Shown here one piece after another: positions 35,329 to 46,384 of a stretch of DNA of 64,000 nucleotides. This DNA comes from Brachybacterium sacelli (GTDB lineage: Bacteria > Actinomycetota > Actinomycetes > Actinomycetales > Dermabacteraceae), in the NCBI RefSeq assembly GCF_017876545.1, contig NZ_JAGIOD010000002.1:992001-1056000 (forward strand), given 5' to 3'. The notes under the pieces are model-generated. The model was not told the DNA's origin. It searched no databases and saw nothing but the letters and a program-made list of their open reading frames with translations. Made by a program: the position numbers and the translations under genes. Numbering within the stretch: position 1 is the stretch's first letter; each line of letters begins with the position of its first letter.

Positions 35329-38300
35329 TCAGGACTCGAAGGCGCGGGTGAGCAGGTCCTCCTGCTCGGCCTTGTGGGTGGCGTTCGAACCGGTCGCCGG
35401 AGCGGCCGAGGCGGGGCGGGCGATGACCTTCAGGGTGCGCCCGACCTCGACCGCGAAGTTCAGGGCCATGAAGCCCCAGGCGCCCTGGTTCTGCGGCTCC
35501 TCCTGCACCCAGGTGAGGGATGCCTCCGGGTAGGCCTCCAGCGCGTCGGTGAGCTCGGCGGTGGGCAGCGGGTACAGCTGCTCCAGGCGCACGATGGCGG
35601 TGTTCTCGCTCCCGAGCTCCTGCCGCCGGGCGACCAGGTCCCAGTAGATCTTGCCGGAGGCCAGGACCACGCTCGTGACCTTTGCGGGGTCCACGGTGGA
35701 GTCCTGGATGACCGGCTCGAAGGTGCCCTCGGTGAAGGCCTCGACCGGGCTGATCGCGGCCTTGTTGCGCAGCATCGACTTCGGCGTGAAGACGATCAGC
35801 GGCTTCTTCGGCTCGGTCAGCGTCTGCTTGCGCAGCAGGTGGAAGTAGCTGGCCGGGGTCGAGGGCACCGCCACCCGCATGTTCTCCTCCGCGCACAGCT
35901 GCAGGAAGCGTTCGATGCGGGCGGAGGAGTGGTCCGGGCCCATGCCCTCGTAGCCGTGGGGGAGCAGCAGCACCACGGAGGAGTTCTGGCCCCACTTCTG
36001 CTCGGAGGCGGAGATGAACTCGTCGATGATCGTCTGCGCACCGTTGACGAAGTCGCCGAACTGCGCCTCCCAGAGCACGAGCGACTCGGGGTTCTCCACC
36101 GAGTATCCGTACTCGAAGCCCAGCGCCGCGAACTCCGAGAGGGAGGAGTCGTAGACGTTGAAGCGGGCCTGGTCCTCGGACAGGTACGACAGCGGGGTCC
36201 AGGTGTCGCCGTTCTCGTGGTCGATCAGCACGCTGTGACGCTGCACGAAGGTGCCGCGTCGCGTGTCCTGGCCGGTCAGGCGCACCCGGCGCCCCTCCAT
36301 GAGCACGGAGCCGAAGGCGAGCAGCTCGCCGTAGGCCCAGTCCACACCGCCCTGGGTCGACATCTGCTGACGCCGCTTGAGGACGCCGGCGAGCTTCGGA
36401 TGGACGGTGAAGGAGCTCGGGACGGCCCCGTGGGCCTCGCCGATGCGCTCGAGCACCCCGGTGCCGACGGCGGTGTCCGTCGCGGCGCGGCGGGCGGCCG
36501 GCGGGCGCTGGGAGGAGGGCAGGTCGAGGCCCTGGACGCTCGAGGTGGGATCGGCCTCGGAGGCATCTGCCCGGGTGGCGGCGAAGGCCTCGTCCAGGTG
36601 CTCCTGGAAGTTGCGCACCAGCGCCTCGGTCTCGTCCTCGGTGAGGTCGCCGCGCTGGATGAGGGTCTCCATGTACTGCTTGCGGGTGCTGGGCAGGTTC
36701 TCGATCAGCCGGTACATCTGCGGCTGCGTCATCCACGGGTCATCGCCCTCGTTGTGCCCGCGGCGGCGGTAGCACTGCATGTCGATGACCACGTCGCGGT
36801 GGAACTTCTGGCGGTAGCGGAAGGCGATCTCGGCGACCCGGACGCAGGCCTCGGGGTCGTCCCCGTTGACGTGGAAGATCGGCAGCTGCGTCGACTTGGC
36901 GACGTCGGTGGAGTAGAAGGACGAGCGCGAGGAGTCCGGCAGCGTCGTGAAGCCGATCTGGTTGTTGATGATCACGTGGACCGTGCCGCCGGTGCGGTAC
37001 CCGCGCAGCTCCGAGAGGTTCAGCGTCTCGGTGACCACGCCCTGGCCCGCGAAGGCCGCATCGCCGTGGACGAGCACCGGCAGCACCGGGAAGTCCTCGG
37101 GCCGCTCGAGACGGTCCTGCTTGGCGCGGGTGATGCCCTCGAGGACCGGGTTCACGGCCTCGAGGTGGGAGGGGTTCGCCGCGAGGTAGACCTTGGTGGA
37201 CTCTCCGTCGTGGGAGGTGTAGTTCCCCTCGGTGCCCAGGTGGTACTTCACGTCGCCCGAGCCGAGGTTGGAGCCGTAGTTGCCCTCGAACTCCTGGAAG
37301 ATCTGGGCGTAGCTCTTGCCGGCCAGGTTCGAGAGCACGTTCAGCCGCCCGCGGTGGGACATGCCGATGCAGACCTCGTCGACCCCGTCGTGCGCGGCGC
37401 CGTGGAGCACGGCGTCGAGCATCGGGATGACCGACTCGCCGCCCTCGAGGGAGAAGCGCTTCTGGCCGACGAACTTCGTCTGCAGGAAGGTCTCGAACGC
37501 CTCCGCGGCGTTGAGGCGATCCATGATGTGGGTGTGCTCGACCTTGTCGAAGGGGCGGCGCGGTGTCTCCATCTGGTCCTGGAGCCAGTCCCTCTCCTCG
37601 GGGTCGGAGATGTGCATGTACTCCACACCGATGGTGCGGCAGTACGCGTCGCGCAGCACCCCGAGGATGTCGCGCAGCGTCATCTCGTCCTTGCCGCCCA
37701 GTCCTCGGGTGGGGAAGATGCGGTCGAGGTCCCAGAGGGTCAGGCCGTAGGTCTCGACGTCGAGATCGGGATGGGTGCGCACCCGGTACTGCAGGGGGTC
37801 GGTGTCCGCCATCAGGTGGCCGCGCACGCGGTAGGCATGGATGAGGTCCATGACCCGGGCGAGGCGCTCGGACTTCGAGTCCTTGAAGGGGTTGTCCGGC
37901 ACCCAGCGGATCGGCTGGTAGGGCAGGCGCAGCGCCGCGAAGATGCGGTCGTAGAAGCCGTCCTTGCCCAGGAGCTTGTCACCGACGGCCTTGAGGAACT
38001 CGCCGGAGGCGGCACCCTGGATGATCCGGTGGTCGTAGGTCGAGGTCAGGGTCATGACCTTCGAGACGGCCAGGTCCGCGAGCGTCGCCGGGCTCGCCCC
38101 CTGGAACTGCGCGGGGTAGTCCATCGCGCCGACGCCGACGATGACGCCCTGGCCCTGCATGAGGCGGGGGATGGAATGGACGGTGCCGATGCCGCCGGGG
38201 TTGGTCAGCGACACGGTGGTGCCGGAGAAGTCGTCCATCGTGAGCTTGCCGGCGCGAGCCTTCTTCACGACCTCCTCGTAGGCCCGCCAGAAGCCGAGGA

Positions 38301-39198
38301 AGTCGAAGCGCTGGGCGCCCTTGATGTTCGGGACCACCAGCCCGCGCGAGCCGTCGGGCCGGGGCATGTCGATGGCGAGGCCGAAGTTGATGTCCTCACG
38401 CTTGAGCAGGAGCGGCTTGCCCTTCTCATCGACGTCGAAGCCGTTGTTCATGTCGGTGATCTCGCCGATCGCCTCGATCATCGCCCAGCCGATCAGGTGG
38501 GTGAAGGACACCTTGCCGGCGCGATTGCGCTTGAGGTGGTTGTTGATGACGACACGGTTGTCGAACAGCAGCTTCACGGGCACGTCGCGCACCGAGGTGG
38601 CGGTGGGGACGTTCAGGGACTCGTCCATGTTCCGCACCACGGCCGCCGCGGGTCCGCGCAGCTTGACGGGCTCGGGCTCGGTGAGCTCGACGGCCGGGAT
38701 CTGCGAGGTGATCGTGGGGATCTTGGCCGGCCTGTCGGAGGTGGTCGATACGGCGGGCTTGGTCGGTTCGGCCTTCGCGGACTCGTCGTTCACGGGAGCG
38801 GGTTCCTTCGTGCGCTGAGAGGGTGCCGCGTCGGGGGCGGCCTGAGGAGAGGACGCCGCGGGGGTGGGGGCGTCCGAGGGGGCGGGTGCCGAGGCGGTGT
38901 CGGCGGGAGCGGTGGTGTCGCCGGCGGGAGCGGCGGATCCGCCGCGGTCGTCGGAGGACTGCGCGGCGGTCTTCTGCGGGGGCTCCTCCGGCTGCGCCGT
39001 CGCAGCGGTGGAGGTGCCCTGGGCGGGCTCCTCGGCAGCAGAATCCGGGCTCGTCACCTCGGCGTGGGAGGAGAAGTACTCCGCCCAGCTGGGGTCGACG
39101 CTCGAGGGATCCTGGTGCCACTGCTCGCGGAGCGCGTCCACGAGCCATTGATTGGGGCCGAACTCCGAGGTCCCGGAGCCCTGTGTCTGCTGTGACAC
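35329..39198 (-). CDS. kgd: Multifunctional 2-oxoglutarate decarboxylase/dehydrogenase
   Basis: 1,289 residues from GTG. N-terminal FGPNQWLVDALREQW (E1 peripheral), a 120-residue Pro/Ala/Ser-rich linker, an E2-like acyltransferase domain without lipoyl domain (TYDHRIIQGAASGEF near residue 380), then a ThDP-dependent E1 core: GMSHRGRLNVL, GDAAFAGQGVV and NNQIGFTT, with RRRGHNEGDDP. This E2-E1 fusion is the actinobacterial KGD/OdhA and replaces E1o; it makes succinyl-CoA with a separate E2p/E3 or glyoxylate-condensation products. Regulated in relatives by GarA/OdhI, not visible here. Confidence 0.96.
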   Translation of the reverse strand: MSQQTQGSGTSEFGPNQWLVDALREQWHQDPSSVDPSWAEYFSSHAEVTSPDSAAEEPAQGTSTAATAQPEEPPQKTAAQSSDDRGGSAAPAGDTTAPADTASAPAPSDAPTPAASSPQAAPDAAPSQRTKEPAPVNDESAKAEPTKPAVSTTSDRPAKIPTITSQIPAVELTEPEPVKLRGPAAAVVRNMDESLNVPTATSVRDVPVKLLFDNRVVINNHLKRNRAGKVSFTHLIGWAMIEAIGEITDMNNGFDVDEKGKPLLLKREDINFGLAIDMPRPDGSRGLVVPNIKGAQRFDFLGFWRAYEEVVKKARAGKLTMDDFSGTTVSLTNPGGIGTVHSIPRLMQGQGVIVGVGAMDYPAQFQGASPATLADLAVSKVMTLTSTYDHRIIQGAASGEFLKAVGDKLLGKDGFYDRIFAALRLPYQPIRWVPDNPFKDSKSERLARVMDLIHAYRVRGHLMADTDPLQYRVRTHPDLDVETYGLTLWDLDRIFPTRGLGGKDEMTLRDILGVLRDAYCRTIGVEYMHISDPEERDWLQDQMETPRRPFDKVEHTHIMDRLNAAEAFETFLQTKFVGQKRFSLEGGESVIPMLDAVLHGAAHDGVDEVCIGMSHRGRLNVLSNLAGKSYAQIFQEFEGNYGSNLGSGDVKYHLGTEGNYTSHDGESTKVYLAANPSHLEAVNPVLEGITRAKQDRLERPEDFPVLPVLVHGDAAFAGQGVVTETLNLSELRGYRTGGTVHVIINNQIGFTTLPDSSRSSFYSTDVAKSTQLPIFHVNGDDPEACVRVAEIAFRYRQKFHRDVVIDMQCYRRRGHNEGDDPWMTQPQMYRLIENLPSTRKQYMETLIQRGDLTEDETEALVRNFQEHLDEAFAATRADASEADPTSSVQGLDLPSSQRPPAARRAATDTAVGTGVLERIGEAHGAVPSSFTVHPKLAGVLKRRQQMSTQGGVDWAYGELLAFGSVLMEGRRVRLTGQDTRRGTFVQRHSVLIDHENGDTWTPLSYLSEDQARFNVYDSSLSEFAALGFEYGYSVENPESLVLWEAQFGDFVNGAQTIIDEFISASEQKWGQNSSVVLLLPHGYEGMGPDHSSARIERFLQLCAEENMRVAVPSTPASYFHLLRKQTLTEPKKPLIVFTPKSMLRNKAAISPVEAFTEGTFEPVIQDSTVDPAKVTSVVLASGKIYWDLVARRQELGSENTAIVRLEQLYPLPTAELTDALEAYPEASLTWVQEEPQNQGAWGFMALNFAVEVGRTLKVIARPASAAPATGSNATHKAEQEDLLTRAFES

Positions 39199-39321
39199 TC
39201 TGAGATCGCCAGCCTTCTCACAGTCGAGTGGTACGGATGTCCCCAGCCTAACGGAGCAGACCCTGCGGAACGCCCCGGACAGCGCGTCCGACGGTGATTG
39301 TCGGCACGGTGGTGTGGGACA

Positions 39322-40430
39322 TCACGTCGAGGTCGCGGCATCGGGCAGGACGACGCGGATGAGGGAGGAGCGTCCGTCGGGGGCGCGATCGGTGCGGGGG
39401 TCGTCGAGCACCTCGATGGTCCCCCCGTGCAGACCCACTGCCCAGCGGGCGATCGCCAGACCCAGGCCGGTGCCCCCGGAGCTGTCCGCGTAGCCGCCGC
39501 GCTGGAAGCGTTCGAACACGCGGGAGCGGTCCTCGCGGGCGATGCCGGGTCCCTCGTCGTCCACGTCGATCCACACCCCCTCGCCGTCGGCGGTGCGCGC
39601 GGCCCGGACATGGATCCGCCCTTCCACGGGGGAGTGGCGGGCCGCGTTCTCGAGCAGGTTGTGGATCACCTGGTGGATCCGCGCGGCGTCAGCGGTGACC
39701 GTCAGGTCGGGCGGCTCCACGTCGATGATCCAGCGCACGTCGCGCCCTCCGGCGGCGAGCGCGGCCGCGTCGACCACCTCGTGGAGGAAGGGGGTCAGCT
39801 CGATGGACTCGAGGTCCAGCTCGACCACGCCGGCATCGAGCCGGGACAGGTCCAGCAGGTGGTTCACCAGCAGGGAGAGGCGCTCGGTCTCCGCCAGGGC
39901 CACCTCGAGCGCCGCCGGATCGGGATCGGTCACCCCGTCGACCAGGTTCTCGAGCTGGGCCCGCAGGCCGGCGACGGGGGTGCGCAGCTCGTGCGACACG
40001 TTCGCGACCAGGTCCCGGCGCATCTGATCGGTCTGCTCGAGCTCGGAGGCCATGGTCGAGAAGGCCGCCGCCAGCTGGCCCACCTCGTCCCGGCTGGTGG
40101 CGCGGGTGCGCTGGGTGTAGTCCCCGCGGGCCATGGCCTGGGCGGCACCGGTCATCTCGCGCAGCGGTGAGGTCATGCCGCGCGCCAGCAGCTGGGTGAA
40201 CACCAGCGCGATCAGGACGACGAGCGGGATCGCCAGCAGCGGCTCGACCCCCGCCCGGATGCTCACCTGCGTCAGCAGCGCGGCGACCGACACCACGGCA
40301 CCGACCAGGATCCCGAGCTTGACCTTGAAGGAGCGGAAGCGATCCAGGGGGCGCACGTCCAGGCGGTCAGGGACCCGACGCCGCGCGGTGTGCGGAGCGG
40401 GCGGGGCCTCGGGAGCAGGCGGCAGCTCGC

Positions 40431-40434
<4 letters not shown>
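39322..40434 (-). CDS. Sensor histidine kinase (HAMP type)
   Basis: 370 residues from a GTG overlapping the response-regulator stop (GTGA). Two membrane segments (about 38-58 and 66-82) with only a tiny loop between them, HAMP domain to residue 130, phospho-acceptor NVSHELRTP (H148), N box IHNLLENAARHS, G1 DEGPGI and G2 GGTGLGLAI. The almost absent extracellular loop suggests it senses within the membrane. Partner of the OmpR-like regulator. Confidence 0.94.
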
Positions 40435-41258
<824 letters not shown>

Positions 41259-41423
41259 GGCGCCACTGTAGACCGCCGCGCCTGCGTCCGAGCTGATCCG
41301 TGCTGCTCCGGGCACGGATCCGCGTGCTCGTGACGTGATCGCGATCCCACGGCGAACACGCGCGGGTGCTCCGACGCACTCACGGTGGGCTCGGTCGTCA
41401 AGAGCGGGCCACACTTCGCGCCG

Positions 41424-41443
41424 ACTTGGCAAAAACTTGGCAA
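41424..41443. promoter_or_regulatory. Tandem ACTTGGCAA repeats, likely response-regulator site
   Basis: ACTTGGCAA occurs at 41,424-41,432 and 41,435-41,443, an 11-bp period (one helical turn), as bound by tandem OmpR/PhoB dimers. It lies between the divergent regulator and M23 genes, within a 330-bp gene-free stretch (41,259-41,587) that otherwise shows only a TAGATT -10-like hexamer at 41,494. Confidence 0.5.
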
Positions 41444-41587
41444 TGACCCCGGTGACCTGCTCGTCCTCCGGGGTGACCCGCCCGTAGATTGTGGCGGGTT
41501 GTTCGGCGACGCGTCCTTCCCCCTGTCCGGCGTCGCGAGATCACGGACAGTACGGAAACGCAGTCGACGTGGAAGCAGGTCGAGAAC

Positions 41588-42456
41588 GTGGCGAATCATC
41601 GCGCCGACGGACGCGCCTCGGTGCGCACGCTCCGGGCCAACCCGGGCTCGCACCGCGACGGAGCCCTCCCGGCCAGTGCGGTGAAGGTCGGCGTGCTGGG
41701 GGTCCTCGCGACCGCCACGATCGCTGCCCCTCTGGCCGCCGCCGCGGCCGGGATCGACGATAACGCCGCCCCCGCTGACGTCGCCGCCGCGCAACGACTG
41801 CAGGCCGATACCGCCGCGCAGAGCAACGAGCCGGCCACCGCTCCCGTCGCGCTCCCCGAGGCGGAATCCGCTGCGAGCGTCACCCCGGCCTCCTCGCAGA
41901 CCCGCGACGCGGACCAGGACGCCTCCCGGTCCGAGGAGCGCACGTCCCCGACGAGCGCGGAGAAGAAGGCCGAGGCGGAGAAGGCCGCCGAGGCCACCGG
42001 CATCGAGGTCGAGGCCCCCGAGCCGGAGCCCACCGAGGCCGCCGCCTCCGGAGCGAGCGCCCCCGCCAGCAGCGGCGGCTACATCGATCCCGTCAACGGC
42101 CCCATCACCTCCGGATTCGGCGGCCGCATGCATCCCGTGCTCGGCTACTTCAAGGGCCATGACGGCGTGGACTTCGGTGCCTCCTGCGGCACCCCGGTCA
42201 AGGCCGCCAAGGCCGGCACCGTCGTCGCCGTCGAGTTCCACCACGCCTCCGGCAACCGGGTCAAGATCGACCACGGCAACGGCGTCGTCACCGGCTACTA
42301 CCACCTGCAGGGCTTCAACACCTCGGTCGGTGCGACCGTCGAGCAGGGCGAGACCGTCGGCTACGTCGGCTCGACCGGCCGCTCCACCGGCTGCCACCTC
42401 CACTTCGCGAAGATGGACGAGGCCGGCACCTACTCCGACCCGATGTCGCTGCTGCG

Positions 42457-42460
<4 letters not shown>
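41588..42460 (+). CDS. Secreted M23-family endopeptidase
   Basis: About 290 residues from GTG 41588 (longer frames to 41,489 are less likely). A hydrophobic stretch ([24 protein letters not shown]) acts as a signal or anchor, an Ala/Glu/Ser-rich linker of about 100 residues follows, then a LytM domain: GHDGVDFG and CHLHF contain zinc ligands, with RMHPVLGY. Peptidoglycan cross-link hydrolysis outside the membrane is expected. Upstream repeats suggest control by the neighbouring two-component system. Confidence 0.9.
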
Positions 42461-43515
<1,055 letters not shown>

Positions 43516-43593
43516 GGTCCGCCTCACACCAGGCCGCCGCCCTGGCCCCGATGCCGCCCGCACCCCGAACCTGTTGCTAGACTTCCGAGGTCG

Positions 43594-43666
43594 GCCCGCG
43601 TAGCTCAGTGGATAGAGCGTCTGCCTCCGGAGCAGAAGGTCGTAGGTTCGAATCCTGTCGCGGGCA
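43594..43666 (+). tRNA. tRNA-Arg (anticodon CCG), attachment gene of island 2
   Basis: 73-nt cloverleaf: acceptor GCCCGCG/CGCGGGC, anticodon loop CTCCGGA (CCG), T-loop GGTTCGAATCC; no encoded CCA. Its last 49 bases plus three more are repeated at 63,019-63,070, so it is the integration site of island 2, which leaves it complete. Confidence 0.95.
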
Positions 43667-43669
43667 CCG
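43618..43669 (+). repeat. attL of island 2 (52-bp direct repeat)
   Basis: Identical to 63,019-63,070 over all 52 positions, beginning CGTCTGCCTCCGG and ending GGGCACCG. It covers the tRNA from the anticodon arm to three bases past the discriminator base. Confidence 0.93.
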
Positions 43670-43674
43670 AAAGA

Positions 43675-43713
43675 CTCCCCGGTCAGAGGCTATAGAGGCC
43701 ACTGGCCGGGGAG
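43675..43713 (+). terminator. Terminator after tRNA-Arg inside island 2
   Basis: CTCCCCGG / CCGGGGAG stem (8 bp, extended with TC/AG-type pairs) with a loop of about 20 nt, then CCTGCTGTTT. It replaces the host terminator, a similar hairpin now beyond attR. Confidence 0.65.
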
Positions 43714-43728
43714 CCTGCTGTTTGGCCC

Positions 43729-43748
43729 GGTACGCAACGGGTACGCAA
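43729..43748. repeat. Left arm-type repeats GGTACGCAA x2
   Basis: GGTACGCAA at 43,729-43,737 and 43,740-43,748 with an 11-bp period. The same pair (one base different) is at the right end (62,901-62,920). Likely binding sites for the N-terminal domain of the island's integrase. Confidence 0.6.
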
Positions 43749-43766
43749 GGACCGTAGAATCCGCTC

Positions 43767-44387
43767 ATGGGATCTGACGGTGGGGGAGCTGGCATCCAGT
43801 GGGCAGACACGCTGGTGAATGCAGGCGCGACCTTCTTCGCCGCGGTGCTGGCGGCTGGAGTCGCTGTCTGGCTCGCGCGGTCAGAGCGGAAGCACGCTAG
43901 GGCTCAACGAGTCGATGACGATCGCAAGCAACTTCGGATTCAGGCCTTCCTGCGACAGGAGAAGCTGCGATGGCAGATGCGGGTCTTGGTCCTCGACGAG
44001 CTGGGGAAGCTTGTCGAAGCCACCAGGGAACTTGAAATGGCGGCGTCCACCAACGACCCGGGTCGTGTCCGATTCAGCATCACCGCGATGTTCAACGTGG
44101 CCTACCAGCTCCGACCCTTTGACGAAGGTGCCTACGAAAAGGTGATGGCGCTAACTGACAGCTTCCCGGAACCGGGACTCGAAGGACGCAGAGAACTGAT
44201 CCTTGAGTGGGCATCCGACGCCGAGATGGAGCTGTCGGCGATGCACTCGGCGTTCTCGCTTTCCTGGTACGCCAGCGAGGCAGGTGTCGAGATTCCGGAC
44301 GAGATGTACGAAGAGGACGATCCCCAGGCCACCACCGCCAGCGACGAGTCGAGCGCCGAAGAGAGCGACGCCAAGTCGTCCTCGTAG
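43767..44387 (+). CDS. Hypothetical protein with one N-terminal membrane segment
   Basis: 206 residues. Residues 15-35 (TLVNAGATFFAAVLAAGVAVWLA) form a membrane anchor followed by a cytoplasmic helical domain with RSERKHARAQRVDDDRKQ. The last 35 residues (acidic, Ser-rich) are read antisense to the end of the integrase fragment, an unusual overlap of about 255 bp. It has no good Shine-Dalgarno sequence before ATG 43767. No family recognised. Confidence 0.55.
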   Translation: MGSDGGGAGIQWADTLVNAGATFFAAVLAAGVAVWLARSERKHARAQRVDDDRKQLRIQAFLRQEKLRWQMRVLVLDELGKLVEATRELEMAASTNDPGRVRFSITAMFNVAYQLRPFDEGAYEKVMALTDSFPEPGLEGRRELILEWASDAEMELSAMHSAFSLSWYASEAGVEIPDEMYEEDDPQATTASDESSAEESDAKSSS

Positions 44388-44747
44388 AGGTGGCCGTAGC
44401 GGTTCAGCGTCATGTCGGCGGTGGCGTGGCCGAGCATGTGCTGTAGCGCCTTGATGTTCGCCCCGGCGCTGATTGCCAGCGAAGCGGCGGTGTGCCGCAG
44501 GTCGTAGACCCACATGTGGTTCGGCACGCCTTCGGTGGCCCGGACTGCTGGCCCGAACTTGCGCTGGGCGAAGTTCCGCTCGCGAAGTACGCCGCCGCGC
44601 ACCGCCGCGAAGACGAGGTCTCCGGGCTCCTTCCCGGCCACCTGACGGCGAAGCATCGCCTCGAGGGTGGCCGGGATCGGCACCCAGCGCGTGCGCCCGG
44701 TCTTGGTGGTCCCGTCGTCGACCTTTCGGGGCTGCCGCACGAACAGG
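44132..44747 (-). pseudogene. Truncated tyrosine integrase of island 2
   Basis: Only the catalytic C-terminal part remains: WVPIPATLEAM, DLRHTAAS (R/H box), LGHATADMTLNRYGHLYED (H and nucleophile Tyr). The first Arg box and the DNA-binding domains are missing; the frame runs straight into the IS3 end at 44,748. The remaining sequence is next to attL, as expected for the integrase of this island. It overlaps the convergent hypothetical gene. Confidence 0.85.
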
Positions 44748-44761
44748 TGACAGTTGTGGTG

Positions 44762-45622
44762 TCAGGCCGCGAGGCTCACGGCCGGGTTCATGATGGTCTC
44801 GTATTCGATGGGGGTCAATCGGCCCAGGCGAGCCTGTCGGCGACGGCGGTGATAGGTCCTCTCGATCCAGGTGATGATCGCGATCCGCAACTCCTCTCGA
44901 GTCCGCCAGCGCTTGCGGTCCAGGACGTTCTTCTGAAGTAGCGAGAAGAACGATTCCATCGCGGCGTTGTCGCCGGCAGCACCGACTTGGCCCATCGATC
45001 CGATGAGGTGATGACGGTTCAGGGCGTGCACGAACTTCCGGGACCTGAACTGGGATCCCCTGTCCGAATGCACGATGCAACCGGCGGTGTCACGACGCCT
45101 GGATACTGCGTTGTCCAGGGCGTTCGCCGCGAGACGGGCCTTCATCCGGTCGCTGATCGAGTAGCCCACGATCCGGCCGGAGAACACGTCCTTGATGGCG
45201 CAGAGGTAGAGCTTGCCCTCGTCGGTCCAGTGCTCGGTGATGTCGGTGAGCCACAGTTCGTTGGCGTCATCGGCGGAGAAGTCCCGCTTCACAAGGTCGT
45301 CATGGACCGGCGGACCGGGGCGCTTTCCGTTCTTGCCGCGCTTCTTCCCGAACACGGACCACCACTGGTTGTCGCGGCAGATCTTCCACGCGGTCCGCTC
45401 ACACATCACCTCTCCGGCCTCGGCGGCTTCTCCGACGAGGAACCGGTAGCCGAACTCAGGATCGTCGCGGTGGGCGTCCAACAGGGCGTTGGCTCGGTAG
45501 GCCTCGACGAGCTCGGCCCTGGTGATCTGCTGCTTCCGCCAGCGGTAGTAGGGCTGGCGGGAGAGCTTCAGGACCCGCAGGGACACCGCGACGGGGATGC
45601 CGTCAGCGGCGAGCTCGCTCAC
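44762..45622 (-). CDS. IS3-family transposase OrfB
   Basis: 286 residues with the integrase core D-D-E: WLTDITEH, IVHSDRGSQF and AAMESFFSLLQ; N-terminal HTH_21 (FGYRFLVGEAAEAG). GTG start overlapping the orfA stop. A4 run (minus strand, 45,637-45,640) is a plausible -1 slippage site joining the orfA frame to KRFYPLVSELAAD. Catalytic subunit appears intact. Confidence 0.9.
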   Translation of the reverse strand: MSELAADGIPVAVSLRVLKLSRQPYYRWRKQQITRAELVEAYRANALLDAHRDDPEFGYRFLVGEAAEAGEVMCERTAWKICRDNQWWSVFGKKRGKNGKRPGPPVHDDLVKRDFSADDANELWLTDITEHWTDEGKLYLCAIKDVFSGRIVGYSISDRMKARLAANALDNAVSRRRDTAGCIVHSDRGSQFRSRKFVHALNRHHLIGSMGQVGAAGDNAAMESFFSLLQKNVLDRKRWRTREELRIAIITWIERTYHRRRRQARLGRLTPIEYETIMNPAVSLAA

Positions 45623-45934
45623 GAGCGGGTAGAACCTTTTCCCGGCAGGTTCGCCTGGGACAGGTAGGCGGCTGCGCGGCGCAGGACCTCGTTCTCCTGC
45701 TCCAGCAACCGGTTCCGGCGGCGGAGCTCGCGCAGTTCCGTCGAGTCCTCACGAGTCTTGCCGGGAGTTGCCGTCGTCGATGTCGGCTTGGCGGATCCAT
45801 TTGTGGAGCGTCATCTCGTGGACGCCGAAGTCCTTCGCGATCTGCGCGATCGTGATGCCGTCCTCACGGGACCGGGCCACGCGCACGACATCTTCGCGGA
45901 ACTCCTGAGGGTAGGGAGCGGGAATGGTGCACAT
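45619..45934 (-). pseudogene. IS3-family OrfA with a frameshift
   Basis: N-terminal HTH (PQEFREDVVRVARSREDGIT, HKWIRQADIDDGN) is in one frame that stops after SRQDS; the rest (DSTELRELRRRNRLLEQENE, then VLRRAAAYL) is in another. Deleting one base in GGCAACTCC (45,759-45,767 region) would give DDGTPGKTRED and restore the reading frame. OrfA is therefore probably broken and the element immobile unless supplied in trans. Confidence 0.75.
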
Positions 45935-45964
45935 CCTTCCAGGCCGCCCAACGGGCAAGCCAGA

Positions 45965-46384
45965 TCAGATGTCACCTATCCGTGCGGCAGTCCCATCTCG
46001 CAACTTCGTCAACGGCATGACGAGACTCGATCGGGCGGCGAGCATCGCGTCGAGGGCGTCAGTCTTGCTTCGGGCTCGTGCACGACGCGGGGTCGGTGCC
46101 TCGACGACTCGGTACCCCGCTTGTTGCAGCACGTCGCTGAGAACTGCCCCGTAGGAGCCAGTTCCTTCCGCGGCGATCAGCACATCGTCGAGGTCGCCTT
46201 CGGTTCGGCGTGAGATCCAGTCTCGTGCGCGTCGCAGCCCTGCAGGGCTGGTCGGGAAGACGTTCTGATCGATGAGACCGCCGTTCGGGGCCTTGATGAT
46301 CGCGTAGGAGTGGGTTGCGGCGTGGGTGTCGACTCCGACGACATATCGGTAGAAGTCCCCTACGGTGGCAGGCAGACTGTTCAT
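45965..46384 (-). pseudogene. IS110-family transposase, N-terminal fragment
   Basis: About 135 codons of the DEDD (RuvC-like) domain: VGVDTHAATHSYAII (first Asp), IAAEGTGSYGAVL (Glu), and KTDALDAMLAARSSL (last Asps). The C-terminal half with the catalytic Ser is lost at the IS3 boundary, so it is inactive. Its upstream non-coding end, where bridge RNAs lie, remains. Confidence 0.88.

Larger units (their letters stand above)
44748..45974 (-). mobile_element. IS3-family element 2, no target duplication
   Basis: About 1.23 kb with ends TGACA...TGTCA (inverted AGGTGACA / TGTCACCT when the three flanking bases are included). It differs from the IS3 in island 1. The left flank is integrase sequence and the right flank is an IS110 transposase, and no direct repeat flanks the element, so it marks a deletion or recombination junction. 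Confidence 0.75.

Noticed and set aside
35206..39195. Long plus-strand open frame (over 1,300 codons) opposite kgd
   Set aside because: Antisense shadow of kgd; no ribosome binding site and low-complexity product.
41260..41587. Possible c-di-AMP (ydaO) riboswitch before the M23 peptidase gene
   Set aside because: The conserved ydaO core sequences are not visible; only the tandem repeat and a -10-like hexamer are seen.
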